Of a DNA stretch of 13,864 bases, positions 6,683-13,864 are shown in pieces. The position numbers were made by a program, and so were the translations under genes. Every line of letters begins with the position of its first letter. Position 1 is the stretch's first letter. Origin of the DNA: CAYUYV01 sp964449455 (GTDB lineage Bacteria > Pseudomonadota > Alphaproteobacteria > JAJFIK01); NCBI GenBank assembly GCA_964449455.1, contig CAYUYV010000129.1:1-13864 (forward strand), given 5' to 3'. A model generated the notes under the pieces. That model ran no database searches. It was not told the DNA's origin and worked only from the letters and a program-made list of their open reading frames with translations.

Positions 6683-9600
6683 TCACGAATGCCAGCGCAG
6701 GTCGAGGGTGTAGGGATTGTCGATGCCAATATGGGGCTCGCGGATCGGCATGGGGCCCGGTGTGTGACCGAAGGGCGAGAAGCGCGCGAGCATCCGCCCT
6801 TCCGCCTCCAGGGCATTGATGGGCCGGAAATCGGGGTTCAGTCCGCCCGGATGCTCCGTATAATAAGTACACCCACCAATGGAGCGGCCGTTCCAGGTGT
6901 CCACCACATCGAAGACGAGCGGCCCATGGGGCGCAATGGTGGGATGCAGGCTCGAGGCCGGCCACCAGGTGCGGAAGCGCACGCCGGCAATGGACGTGTC
7001 TGGATGGTCCGTCGCCGTCAGGGGCAGGGCGATGCCGTTGCAGGTCACCCGGTAGCGCCCGCCCGCATTGCCCTTGATGTTCACTTGGAGACGCTCCAGT
7101 GAGGAGTCGACGAAGCGCACCGTGCCGCCGACGCCCCCCTCTTCGCCTAGCACCGGCCAGGGTTCAAGCGCGGCGCGAAGGGAGACCTCGACCCCGCCAT
7201 GGCTCACCGTGCCGTATTGGGGAAAGCGCCATTCGTAATGAACGTTGAACCAGGCCGGATCCAGCGTCACGCCAAGGGCGGCGCTGGTGTCGCTCAAGAC
7301 ATCGACAAGGTCCTTCCACAGAAAATAGGGAAGCATGAACTTGTCCTGCAGGGCGGTACCGAACCGGATGAGCGGCGCGGTGAAGGGCTGGCGCCAGAAA
7401 CGGGCAATCAGCGCCCGGAGCAGAAGCTGCTGCACAAGGCTCATGCGGGCATGGGGCGGCATCTCGAAGGCCCGGAACTCCACAAGGCCAAGCCGTCCCG
7501 TCGGTCCGTCTGGCGAGTAAAGCTTATCGATGCAGATTTCGGAGCGGTGCGTGTTGCCAGAAACATCAACGAGCAGATGGCGGAACAACCGGTCCACCAG
7601 CCAGGGCGGGCACTCGCCGCCGGCGGCCGTTGCGGGATCCGGGATCTGACGGAAGGCAAGCTCCAATTCCGACAGGGTCTCATGCCGGGCCTCATCCACC
7701 CGCGGTGCCTGACTGGTCGCGCCGATGAACTGGCCGGAGAAGAAATAGCTCAAGGACGGGTGGTTCTGCCAATAGCGGATCAGGGAGGCGAGCAGATCGG
7801 GACGGCGCAGGAAGGGGCTGTCCACGGGCGTCGCACCCCCCACAACGATGTGGTTGCCGCCGCCAGACCCCGTCGGCCGGCCATCGACCTCGAATTTCGA
7901 GGTATCAAGGCCACATTGCCTCGCTTCTTCATACAGAATATCCGTGATGGCCACCTGTTCCTCCCAGGATCGGGAGGGATGGATATTGACCTCCACGACG
8001 CCCGGGTCCGGGGTCACCTTGATGACGTCAAGCCGCTGGTCCGGCGGCGGAATATAGCCCTCGATATGGACGGGCATGCCCAGATGGATCGCCGTTTCCT
8101 CGATTGCCTGGATCAGATCGACATATTCCTCCGCAGACGGAACCGGCGGCATGAACACGCAGATCGTCCCATTGCGCGGCTCCACCGCCAGGGCCGTGCG
8201 CACCGTCGGTGCGCCGGGCCCCCAAATCGGATCGACGCCCACGGTCTGGCCGGTGAAGGGTCCAGGCCGGGGCCGCCCACGATTGGCGCCATTGATTTGA
8301 TCTTGAAGCCGAGGCGGACGGCTGGGCAGGGCGCCCCGCGCGGCAAAGGGATCGAGGGGATGCACAAAGGGCACATCATCCGTGGGCAAAATGGTCAGGG
8401 ACTGGAGCGGCAGGCGCAGGCCGGCCGGGCTGTCGCCGGGGATCAGAAACAGGGCCTGACGGCGGGTGCGCCACCGCTCCGACTGCCACACAAAACGCCG
8501 CCGCCGGCTGCCCAGACGCCGCCGATCCCGGGGTGCACGGGCCTGGGCCGGCTGGATGGGCAGGATGAAACTGGCCGGCGTGCCGAGCCCCTGGTCGAAC
8601 ACCCGGGCAAGACGGGCCCGTTCCTGGGGATCCTCCAGACGGTTGTCGCCCGTCGTGACATTGAGGGGAAGCTGATGTTCCTTGAGCAGAAAGGCGCCCG
8701 GATCCTCAAAGGCCGGCTGGGCATGGTCCGGATCAACCTCCAGGGCCTCGCATAGCGTGACCATGAAGGCCTCGGCATCCGCGGCTGTCGCCGTGCCCTG
8801 CGCATCTTCCCGGGCGATCAGGCTGTCGTCCTCCCACAGGGACTCGCCATCCCGGCGCCAATAGACCGCAAAGGCCCAGCGGGGCAATTGTTCGCCCGGA
8901 TACCATTTGCCCTGGCCATAGTGGAGAAGGCCCTTGGGTGCGAAGCGGTCCCGCAAGCGGCGGATCAGGCGGTCGGCGAAGGCGCGCTTGGTGGGACCGA
9001 CAGCCTCAATGTTCCATTCCGCCCCGTCCCGGTCGGTCGCTGACACGAAAGTGGGCTCTCCCCCGACGGTCAGGCGCACATCTTCCTTCTGCAGCACCCG
9101 ATCGATGACATGGCCCGTATCATTGATCTGCGCCCACTGATCATCGGTGTAGGGCAACGTGATGCGCGGGGTTTCATGGACGCGGCGCACCTCCATGGCG
9201 AAATCGAAGCTGACTTCGGCCTTGTCATGGGCCCCCGTAATGGGTGCCGCGCTTTGGGGAAAGGGCGTCGCGGCAAGGGGAATATGGCCCTCGCCTGCGA
9301 AAAGGCCTGATGTGGCATCGAGCCCGATCCAGCCAGCGCCAGGGGCATAGACTTCGGCCCAGGCATGAAGGTCGGTGAAATCCGCCGTCGGGCCGGCCGG
9401 ACCCTCAATGGGCGCGACATCCGGGGCAAGCTGGATCAGATAGCCCGAAACAAAGCGCGCGGCATAGCCCAGGCGGCGCAGCACCTGCACAAGCAGCCAG
9501 GCACTGTCCCGGCAGGAGCCGGTGGCCTTGTCCAGGGTTTCCTCCGGAGTCTGAATGCCCGGTTCCATGCGGATGACATAGCCCACCGCCTGCTGCACCT

Positions 9601-10051
9601 GCTGGTTCAGCATGACCAGAAATTCCACGGTGCGCTGGGGCTCCAGGTCGACCGAACGAACGAATTTATCAAAAAGCGGGCCGCCCTCGGTGCATTCAAG
9701 ATAAGGCGCAAGATCCCGCGCCAGGCCGGCCGAATAGGAGAAGGGGACCGTCTCCGCGGCTTCTTCGAGGAAGAAATCAAAGGGGTTGATCGCGTCCATG
9801 CGCGCGACAAGATCGATGGTCACGGAGAAATGGTCGACCCGGTCCGGAAAGACGACGCGCGCCAGCCAGTTGCCGAACGGATCCTGCTGCCAGTTCAAGA
9901 AATGATCCGCAGGGGAAATGGTCTGGGAATAGCTCAGGACGGGCGTGCGGCAGTGGGGCGCCGGACGCAGGCGGATGATCTGGGGCGCCATGCCCACAGG
10001 GCGGTCATAATGGTAGGTGGTCAGATGGGTAATTGCCGCGTCGATTGTCAT
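6683..10051 (-). CDS. Large transglutaminase-like / DUF2126 fusion protein
   Basis: An 1122-residue protein with two parts. Residues 1 to about 80 match the bacterial transglutaminase-like N-terminal domain (THLTTYHYDRPVGMAPQ, then RLRPAPHCRTPVLSYS). The papain-like core follows with a complete triad: Cys180 in ATGSCRDSAWLL, His229 in DLHAWAEVY, Asp245 in WIGLDATSG. From about 327 (LTVGGEPTFVSATDRDGAEW) to the end is DUF2126, with the strong motif FEVDGRPTGSGGGNHIVVGG and then SLSYFFSGQFIGATSQAPR. From memory, DUF2126 has been compared with carboxylate-amine ligases; I cannot check this. The core could cut or form isopeptide or amide bonds. No signal peptide, so cytoplasmic. The ATG at 10051 has GGAAGGGGG six bases upstream. 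Divergent from the ATP-grasp gene and followed immediately by the thioesterase gene. Confidence 0.93.
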   Translation of the reverse strand: MTIDAAITHLTTYHYDRPVGMAPQIIRLRPAPHCRTPVLSYSQTISPADHFLNWQQDPFGNWLARVVFPDRVDHFSVTIDLVARMDAINPFDFFLEEAAETVPFSYSAGLARDLAPYLECTEGGPLFDKFVRSVDLEPQRTVEFLVMLNQQVQQAVGYVIRMEPGIQTPEETLDKATGSCRDSAWLLVQVLRRLGYAARFVSGYLIQLAPDVAPIEGPAGPTADFTDLHAWAEVYAPGAGWIGLDATSGLFAGEGHIPLAATPFPQSAAPITGAHDKAEVSFDFAMEVRRVHETPRITLPYTDDQWAQINDTGHVIDRVLQKEDVRLTVGGEPTFVSATDRDGAEWNIEAVGPTKRAFADRLIRRLRDRFAPKGLLHYGQGKWYPGEQLPRWAFAVYWRRDGESLWEDDSLIAREDAQGTATAADAEAFMVTLCEALEVDPDHAQPAFEDPGAFLLKEHQLPLNVTTGDNRLEDPQERARLARVFDQGLGTPASFILPIQPAQARAPRDRRRLGSRRRRFVWQSERWRTRRQALFLIPGDSPAGLRLPLQSLTILPTDDVPFVHPLDPFAARGALPSRPPRLQDQINGANRGRPRPGPFTGQTVGVDPIWGPGAPTVRTALAVEPRNGTICVFMPPVPSAEEYVDLIQAIEETAIHLGMPVHIEGYIPPPDQRLDVIKVTPDPGVVEVNIHPSRSWEEQVAITDILYEEARQCGLDTSKFEVDGRPTGSGGGNHIVVGGATPVDSPFLRRPDLLASLIRYWQNHPSLSYFFSGQFIGATSQAPRVDEARHETLSELELAFRQIPDPATAAGGECPPWLVDRLFRHLLVDVSGNTHRSEICIDKLYSPDGPTGRLGLVEFRAFEMPPHARMSLVQQLLLRALIARFWRQPFTAPLIRFGTALQDKFMLPYFLWKDLVDVLSDTSAALGVTLDPAWFNVHYEWRFPQYGTVSHGGVEVSLRAALEPWPVLGEEGGVGGTVRFVDSSLERLQVNIKGNAGGRYRVTCNGIALPLTATDHPDTSIAGVRFRTWWPASSLHPTIAPHGPLVFDVVDTWNGRSIGGCTYYTEHPGGLNPDFRPINALEAEGRMLARFSPFGHTPGPMPIREPHIGIDNPYTLDLRWHS

Positions 10052-10278
10052 GAAACGCCCCCTTCCAAAATGCCAAAAATCCCTGTCACCGCCCGCTCAG
10101 CCGGCCGGGCGGCCCCGAACAGCGCACATTATGGGGCCGCATCCTTCGCAAATGCAAAAGGCAGGACTGGACGGGGCATCCATCCCATGGTGAGTTTTAA
10201 ACCCAGGGTAAAACCTTTCAGTCAGGGGTAGAGCCGCGCTTTAATGTTGCGTAGGGTGGCCTGGGGAGGTGGGTTGTT
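10052..10278. promoter_or_regulatory. Divergent intergenic region between the transglutaminase and ATP-grasp genes
   Basis: Must hold promoters for both directions. At 10194-10214 there is an imperfect palindrome: GTTTTA...CCC, one base, GGGTAAAAC, with two unpaired bases in the left arm. It is a candidate operator about 65-85 bases upstream of the ATP-grasp start. TTTAAT at 10240-10245 could be a -10 for the plus-strand operon, but no good -35 is found 17 bases upstream. GGGGAGG at 10263-10269 is the ATP-grasp ribosome-binding site; GGAAGGGGG (10066-10058, minus) is that of the transglutaminase. Confidence 0.45.
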
Positions 10279-11697
10279 GTGTCAAGCGATATCTTTAACG
10301 AGATGTTTGACGGCGAACAGGTGCGTGATCTTTATGCCCTCGTACAACGCTGGATAGATGAAACCGGATTTGAAACGCTCTATGTGCGACGTGCCGAAGC
10401 GGAAACCCTGTTCCGCAAAATCGGCATCACCTTCGCCGTGTACGGCGAAGACGGGGATCCGGAGCGTCTGATCCCATTCGACCTTATCCCCCGCGTCTTC
10501 GGAGCAAGCGAATGGGCCCATATTGAACGAGGCGTCATCCAGCGCTCCCGCGCCCTCAACGCTTTCTTAAGCGATATCTACGCGGACGCGGAGATTGTGA
10601 GGGCCGGTGTCGTGCCCGAGGACATTTCCTTCGGCAACGCGGCTTTCGAAAAAGTTATGCTGAATATTCGCCCGCCGCGGGGGGTGTTCAGCCACATCAT
10701 CGGCGTTGATGTGGTGCGTGTCGGCGCGGATGAATACTACATTCTGGAAGACAATTGCCGCACGCCATCGGGCATCTCCTATGTGCTCGAAAATCGTGAG
10801 ATCATGTCTCGCATGTTCCCGGCGCTGATCAGTCAGGCCCATGTCCGGCCGGTCGACAACTATCCAAGTCTTCTGCGCCGGGTCCTCAGCGATATGGCAC
10901 CCCAATCCTGCGAGGGCGAGCCGCGTTCCGTGGTCCTGACCCCCGGCTACATGAACAGTGCCTATTACGAACATTCCTTCCTGGCCGATGAGATGGGTGT
11001 CGAGCTTGTTGAGGGGCCGGACCTCTTCGTCCAGGACGATATTGCCTATATGCGCACGACCAAGGGCCCCCAGCGGGTGGATGTGATCTACCGCCGTATC
11101 GATGATAACTATCTCGATCCGGGCCATTTCCGGCCCGACTCCGTGCTCGGCGTGCGCGGCCTCATGGATGCCTATCGGGCCGGCAATGTGACGCTGGTCA
11201 ACGCACCAGGTACCGGGGTGGCGGACGACAAGGCCATGTACACCTATGTGCCGGATATGGTCCGTTTCTACCTGGGCGAGGAACCGATCTTGCCCAATGT
11301 GCCGACCTGGCGCTGCCGCAATCCGGAAGATCTGCGCTATGTGCTCGACCACCTGCCGGACCTTGTGGTCAAGGAAGTGCACGGATCGGGCGGCTATGGC
11401 ATGCTCATCGGCCCGAAATCGACCCGTGTCGAACAGGAGGAATTCCGCAAGCGGATCGAGGCGAAACCGGCCAATTACATCGCGCAGCCGACCCTGTCCC
11501 TGTCAACCTGTCCCTGCCTCGTTGAAGAAGGCATCGCGCCGCGCCATGTGGACTTTCGCCCCTTCGTTCTGACCGGCGCGCGCACCGAAGTCATCCCGGG
11601 CGGGCTGACGCGCGTTGCGCTGCGGGCCGGGTCCCTCGTGGTCAATTCCAGCCAGGGCGGCGGGGTCAAAGACACTTGGGTCCTCCACGGAGAATAA
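10279..11697 (+). CDS. Circularly permuted ATP-grasp type 2 protein (amide-bond ligase family)
   Basis: A 472-residue protein of the circularly permuted ATP-grasp type 2 family (formerly DUF404/DUF407). The family is expected to activate a carboxylate with ATP and join it to an amine; the substrates are unknown. Motifs in order: RALNAFLSDIY (91-101), the metal/ATP segment YYILEDNCRTPSGISYVLEN (153-172), TPGYMNSAYYEHSFLADEMG (221-240), VIYRRIDDNYLDP (269-281), VTLVNAPGTGVADDKAMY (304-321), the lysine/glycine-rich nucleotide loop LVVKEVHGSGGYGMLIGP (362-379, Lys365), YIAQPTLSLS (400-409) and HVDFRPFV (423-430). All look intact. Translation starts at GTG, set by GGGGAGG nine bases upstream; MFDGEQV at residue 9 is a less likely start. 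First gene of a plus-strand set with alpha-E and anbu. Confidence 0.94.
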   Translation: MSSDIFNEMFDGEQVRDLYALVQRWIDETGFETLYVRRAEAETLFRKIGITFAVYGEDGDPERLIPFDLIPRVFGASEWAHIERGVIQRSRALNAFLSDIYADAEIVRAGVVPEDISFGNAAFEKVMLNIRPPRGVFSHIIGVDVVRVGADEYYILEDNCRTPSGISYVLENREIMSRMFPALISQAHVRPVDNYPSLLRRVLSDMAPQSCEGEPRSVVLTPGYMNSAYYEHSFLADEMGVELVEGPDLFVQDDIAYMRTTKGPQRVDVIYRRIDDNYLDPGHFRPDSVLGVRGLMDAYRAGNVTLVNAPGTGVADDKAMYTYVPDMVRFYLGEEPILPNVPTWRCRNPEDLRYVLDHLPDLVVKEVHGSGGYGMLIGPKSTRVEQEEFRKRIEAKPANYIAQPTLSLSTCPCLVEEGIAPRHVDFRPFVLTGARTEVIPGGLTRVALRAGSLVVNSSQGGGVKDTWVLHGE

Positions 11698-11763
11698 GCC
11701 CCCCATCAGGCCGCAGCGCTTCAGACAAGGCCGCCCTTTGAGGGACCGAAAGACAGGATCGCC

Positions 11764-12744
11764 ATGCTCAGCCGGACCGCAGAAAACCTCTTCTGGCTCG
11801 CCCGCTATCTGGAGCGCGCCGAGAACAATGCCCGCCTTGTGGACATGGGCAACCGCATGGCGGCCCTGCCCGCCAGCAACGAGGTACGGGCCCATGAATG
11901 GGCCTCCGTCGTGATCAGCGCCGGCGTCGGGGCGCTCTATCCGCATTTGTTCGAAAGGGCCACACAGACCAGCGTTGCCCGCTATCTTCTTCTGGAGCCG
12001 GACAATCCGTCCAGCGTCTATTCCTGCTTTGCCCAGGCCCGTCGCAACGCCCGGGCCGTGCGCACGGCCCTCACCTCCGACATGTGGGAAGCCATCAATG
12101 ATGGCTGGATCCATGTGCAGCAGCAGGACATGGCCTTCCTCCAGGGCGGCGCCCTGGCCGACTTCATCGACTGGGTCCGTGCACGCGGCGCCCTGTTCCG
12201 CGGCTTCGTGGACAGCGCCACGCAGCGGGACGACGGCTATGACTTCCTGCGTCTCGGGACTTTCCTAGAACGGGCCGACAGCACGGCCCGCCTCCTCGAC
12301 GTGAAATATCACGTATTGCTGCCGGAATGGTCCGGGGTCGGCGGGATTGTCGACAAATATCAGTGGATCTCGATCCTGCGCGCCGCCAGCTCCTTGCGTG
12401 GCTATCACCGCACCTATGACGGCGCGGTGAGCGCATGGGGCGTTGTGGAATTCCTGACCCTCAACCGCACCAGTCCACGCTCACTCGCCCATTGTTATGA
12501 TGCCATTGCGAGCCACCTGGACCGCCTCAAACTGTATTACGATAAGGAACATGCCTGTCACAAAGAAATGCAGACCATGTTGGAGAGTCTGAACCGGGAA
12601 ACGATCGATACGGTGTTCGCGAGCGGCTTGCATGAATTCCTGGCGGATTTCATGGCCAATAACAGTAGGCTGTCCGCCCTGATCGGGGACGCATATGGCT
12701 TTGGTGGCAGTGCCATGATCAGCCGCGCGGGCACGGAGGCGTAA
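11764..12744 (+). CDS. Alpha-E domain protein (DUF403)
   Basis: A 326-residue, largely helical protein of the alpha-E family, nearly always encoded beside the circularly permuted ATP-grasp gene. Function is not established; it is thought to assist or complete the ligase reaction. The N-terminal signature MLSRTAENLFWLARYLERAE at 1-20 is followed by NNARLVD, and a related motif FLRLGTFLERADSTARLLDV recurs at 161-180. The E-R-A-(E/D) core appears in both, suggesting an internal duplication of a helical unit. Other conserved parts are SVYSCFAQARRNARAVR (84-100) and NRTSPRSLAHCYDAI (234-248). AGGA six bases before the ATG fixes the start. It follows the ATP-grasp stop by 66 bases with no terminator, so they form one operon. 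Confidence 0.93.
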   Translation: MLSRTAENLFWLARYLERAENNARLVDMGNRMAALPASNEVRAHEWASVVISAGVGALYPHLFERATQTSVARYLLLEPDNPSSVYSCFAQARRNARAVRTALTSDMWEAINDGWIHVQQQDMAFLQGGALADFIDWVRARGALFRGFVDSATQRDDGYDFLRLGTFLERADSTARLLDVKYHVLLPEWSGVGGIVDKYQWISILRAASSLRGYHRTYDGAVSAWGVVEFLTLNRTSPRSLAHCYDAIASHLDRLKLYYDKEHACHKEMQTMLESLNRETIDTVFASGLHEFLADFMANNSRLSALIGDAYGFGGSAMISRAGTEA

Positions 12745-12818
12745 TGCCTGCCTGATAAAGCAGCCCGCGGCCTGGTTTTGACTCCACCTTGTCCATTCTG
12801 CCTTGAGAGAACCAACCC

Positions 12819-13550
12819 GTGACCTATTGCGTCGCCCTCAATCTAAACAGTGGCCTTGTTCTCCTTGCCGACACACGGACCAATGCCGGCATCGACAGCA
12901 TCTCGACATTCCGCAAGATGTTCACATGGTCCGTGCCCGGTGAACGGGCCATTGCCCTGATGACGAGCGGCAATCTGGCCATCACCCAGGCCGTCATCAG
13001 CCAGCTCCAGGAACGCATCGACCATCCCCAGGAGGGGGTGCCAACCCTTCTGTCTGCCGAGACCATGTTCGAAGCGGTGCAGATCGTGGCCAACACCATG
13101 CGGGATATCCAGACCCGCTACGCCCCAGGCCTCGCCGCGATGAATGAGAGTGCCCTCGCCTCCATCGTCGTCGCAGGCCAGCGCCAGGGCGGAGTGCCGC
13201 GCCTGTTCATGGTTTATTCCGCGGGCAATTTTATCGAGGCAACGGAGGACACGCCGTTCTTTCAGATCGGTGAGACCAAATATGGCAAACCGATCATCGA
13301 CCAGGTTTTGTCCATCGACATGTCCCTTCAGGACGGTGTGACCTTGAGCCTGTTGTCCATGGCTTCAACCATGCGATCGAATCTATCGGTGGGCATGCCC
13401 CTTGATGTGGCCGTCATCCCCAAGGACAGTTTCAACTTTGAGCAATTGCGGCGCATCGAGCCGGACAATGCGGATTTCTGGGCCCTCGCCGAAGGCTGGG
13501 GTGAAAAACTCCGCGCATCCTTCGAGGAGATGCGCTCCCATAAGGTCTGA
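12819..13550 (+). CDS. Anbu, bacterial proteasome-like Ntn-hydrolase peptidase
   Basis: A 243-residue protein of the Anbu family, the bacterial relative of the 20S proteasome beta subunit and HslV. It begins GTG-ACC, that is Met-Thr-Tyr-Cys, so loss of the initiator Met exposes Thr1, the expected nucleophile, with no propeptide. Counting from Thr1, Asp17 (LLADTRTNAG) and Lys32 (TFRKMFTW, matching proteasome Lys33) complete the active site, and TSGNLAITQAV is the usual substrate-pocket turn. Later family markers are SIVVAGQRQGG, YSAGNFIEATEDTPFFQIGE and KYGKPIIDQVL. The family forms open-ring assemblies in the cytoplasm; its natural substrate is not known. The ribosome-binding site is weak (GAGAGA). 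It lies 74 bases after the alpha-E gene on the same strand. Anbu often travels with the ATP-grasp/alpha-E/transglutaminase set, as here. Confidence 0.94.
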   Translation: MTYCVALNLNSGLVLLADTRTNAGIDSISTFRKMFTWSVPGERAIALMTSGNLAITQAVISQLQERIDHPQEGVPTLLSAETMFEAVQIVANTMRDIQTRYAPGLAAMNESALASIVVAGQRQGGVPRLFMVYSAGNFIEATEDTPFFQIGETKYGKPIIDQVLSIDMSLQDGVTLSLLSMASTMRSNLSVGMPLDVAVIPKDSFNFEQLRRIEPDNADFWALAEGWGEKLRASFEEMRSHKV

Positions 13551-13602
13551 GCCCGGGCGCCCCGCCTTCGAAATCGTCATGCAAGCAATCGAACCGCCAT
13601 GT

Positions 13603-13709
13603 CTAGAGCGTTTTCAGCAAAAGTGTGTGCGGTTTTGCGGTTCGAAAACGCGATAAATCAAAGAATTAGAGCCCTTTCAAGGACCCGGACTTCTTTGGAA
13701 GGGCTCTAG
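13603..13709. repeat. Dispersed palindromic intergenic repeat, bounded by CTAGAGC/GCTCTAG
   Basis: A 107-base element between anbu and the next gene. Its ends are inverted copies, CTAGAGC (13603-13609) and GCTCTAG (13703-13709). Inside, GCGTTTTC (13608-13615) pairs with GAAAACGC (13644-13651), and a second hairpin fills the right end. The AGAGCGTTTTC...GAAAACGC...TAGAGC layout is like the short intergenic repeats seen many times in alphaproteobacterial genomes. No coding capacity is visible, so it would be a non-autonomous repeat (MITE- or REP-like). Copy number cannot be seen here. Confidence 0.6.
13668..13707 (+). terminator. Long stem-loop downstream of anbu, possible terminator
   Basis: AGAGCCCTTTCAA (13668-13680) pairs with TTGGAAGGGCTCT (13695-13707) over 13 positions with one G-T wobble, around a 14-base loop. 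It is part of the repeat element and is the only strong hairpin between the anbu stop and the next gene. No T tract follows, so termination is inferred. Confidence 0.4.
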
Positions 13710-13760
13710 GCTGCTCAGCATACGGATACTTGAGCAACGGAGAACAATCGGGAGAGACCC

Positions 13761-13864
13761 ATGCACAGCCCCTTCCGCCTCGCTCTGACCGGCTTGGCCT
13801 CAATCACACTGGCCTCAATCACACTGGCCTCAACCACACTGGCCCTCGCACTGCCAGCCAGTGC
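13761..13864 (+). CDS. Start of an exported protein (signal peptide only), runs off the window
   Basis: ATG at 13761 is preceded by GGAGAG at four bases. The visible 34 codons read MHSPFRLALTGL, then ASITL, ASITL, ASTTL, then ALALPAS. This is a Sec-type signal peptide: one arginine, a long hydrophobic core, and a probable cleavage site at or just beyond the window edge (LPASA). The mature protein is not visible, so no function can be given. The core is built from a 15-base tandem repeat. It lies 210 bases after anbu, beyond a hairpin, so it is probably a separate transcription unit. Confidence 0.7.
   Translation, partial: MHSPFRLALTGLASITLASITLASTTLALALPAS
13794..13838 (+). repeat. Three in-frame copies of a 15-bp unit inside a signal peptide
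   Basis: The unit (C/T)TGGCCTCAATCACA occurs at 13794-13808, 13809-13823 and 13824-13838 (last copy AACCACA), followed by the first six bases of a fourth, CTGGCC. Each copy encodes L-A-S-I/T-T. Because the unit is five whole codons, gain or loss of a copy by slippage would keep the frame and only change the length of the hydrophobic core. Confidence 0.85.

Noticed and set aside
7199..8755. A 518-codon plus-strand open frame opposite the transglutaminase-DUF2126 gene
   Set aside because: Shadow of a long GC-rich gene; the composition is low in hydrophobic residues and no motif is recognised.
13551..13570. GC-rich sequence after the anbu stop as an intrinsic terminator
   Set aside because: Only a short self-complementary GCCCGGGC is present, with no loop and no T tract; the hairpin at 13668-13707 is a better candidate.

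Overview
The window is about 13.9 kb of GC-rich DNA that looks like an alphaproteobacterial chromosome. Three things point this way: the protein types (a proton-pumping pyrophosphatase, ThiL followed by a FliL-like protein, and an Anbu proteasome locus), the codon usage, and a dispersed AGAGCGTTTTC-type repeat like those common in alphaproteobacterial intergenic regions. I cannot name the genus. I see no rRNA, tRNA, CRISPR array, transposase or phage gene.

Left part (1-1130): the 5' end of a YgiQ-type radical SAM gene leaves the window on the minus strand. A gene-poor stretch of about 550 bases follows, less GC-rich than its surroundings around 480-720. Next is a frameshifted SnoaL-like/NTF2-fold pseudogene at 782-1095.

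Middle part (1135-6682, all minus strand): soluble inorganic pyrophosphatase (ppa) and, upstream of it, the membrane proton-pumping pyrophosphatase (hppA), whose signature residues fit the K+-independent type. Both consume pyrophosphate. Then come a small FliL-like membrane-anchored protein and thiamine-monophosphate kinase (thiL). A 12-codon relic of an AbrB/MazE-type antitoxin lies just upstream of thiL. A hotdog-fold acyl-CoA thioesterase gene follows, abutting the end of a very large gene.

Right part (6683-13550): the main accessory system. A 1122-residue transglutaminase-DUF2126 fusion (minus) is divergent from a plus-strand set encoding a circularly permuted ATP-grasp ligase, an alpha-E (DUF403) protein and Anbu, the bacterial proteasome-like Ntn hydrolase. 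In the comparative-genomics literature this set is a predicted peptide or amide-bond system: the ATP-grasp enzyme would form amide bonds, and the transglutaminase-like protein and Anbu would cut or rearrange them. Its substrate is unknown to me. The 227-base divergent gap must hold both promoters.

Right edge (13551-13864): a palindromic repeat element of about 107 bases bounded by CTAGAGC/GCTCTAG, then the start of an exported protein whose signal peptide contains three copies of a 15-bp in-frame tandem repeat.
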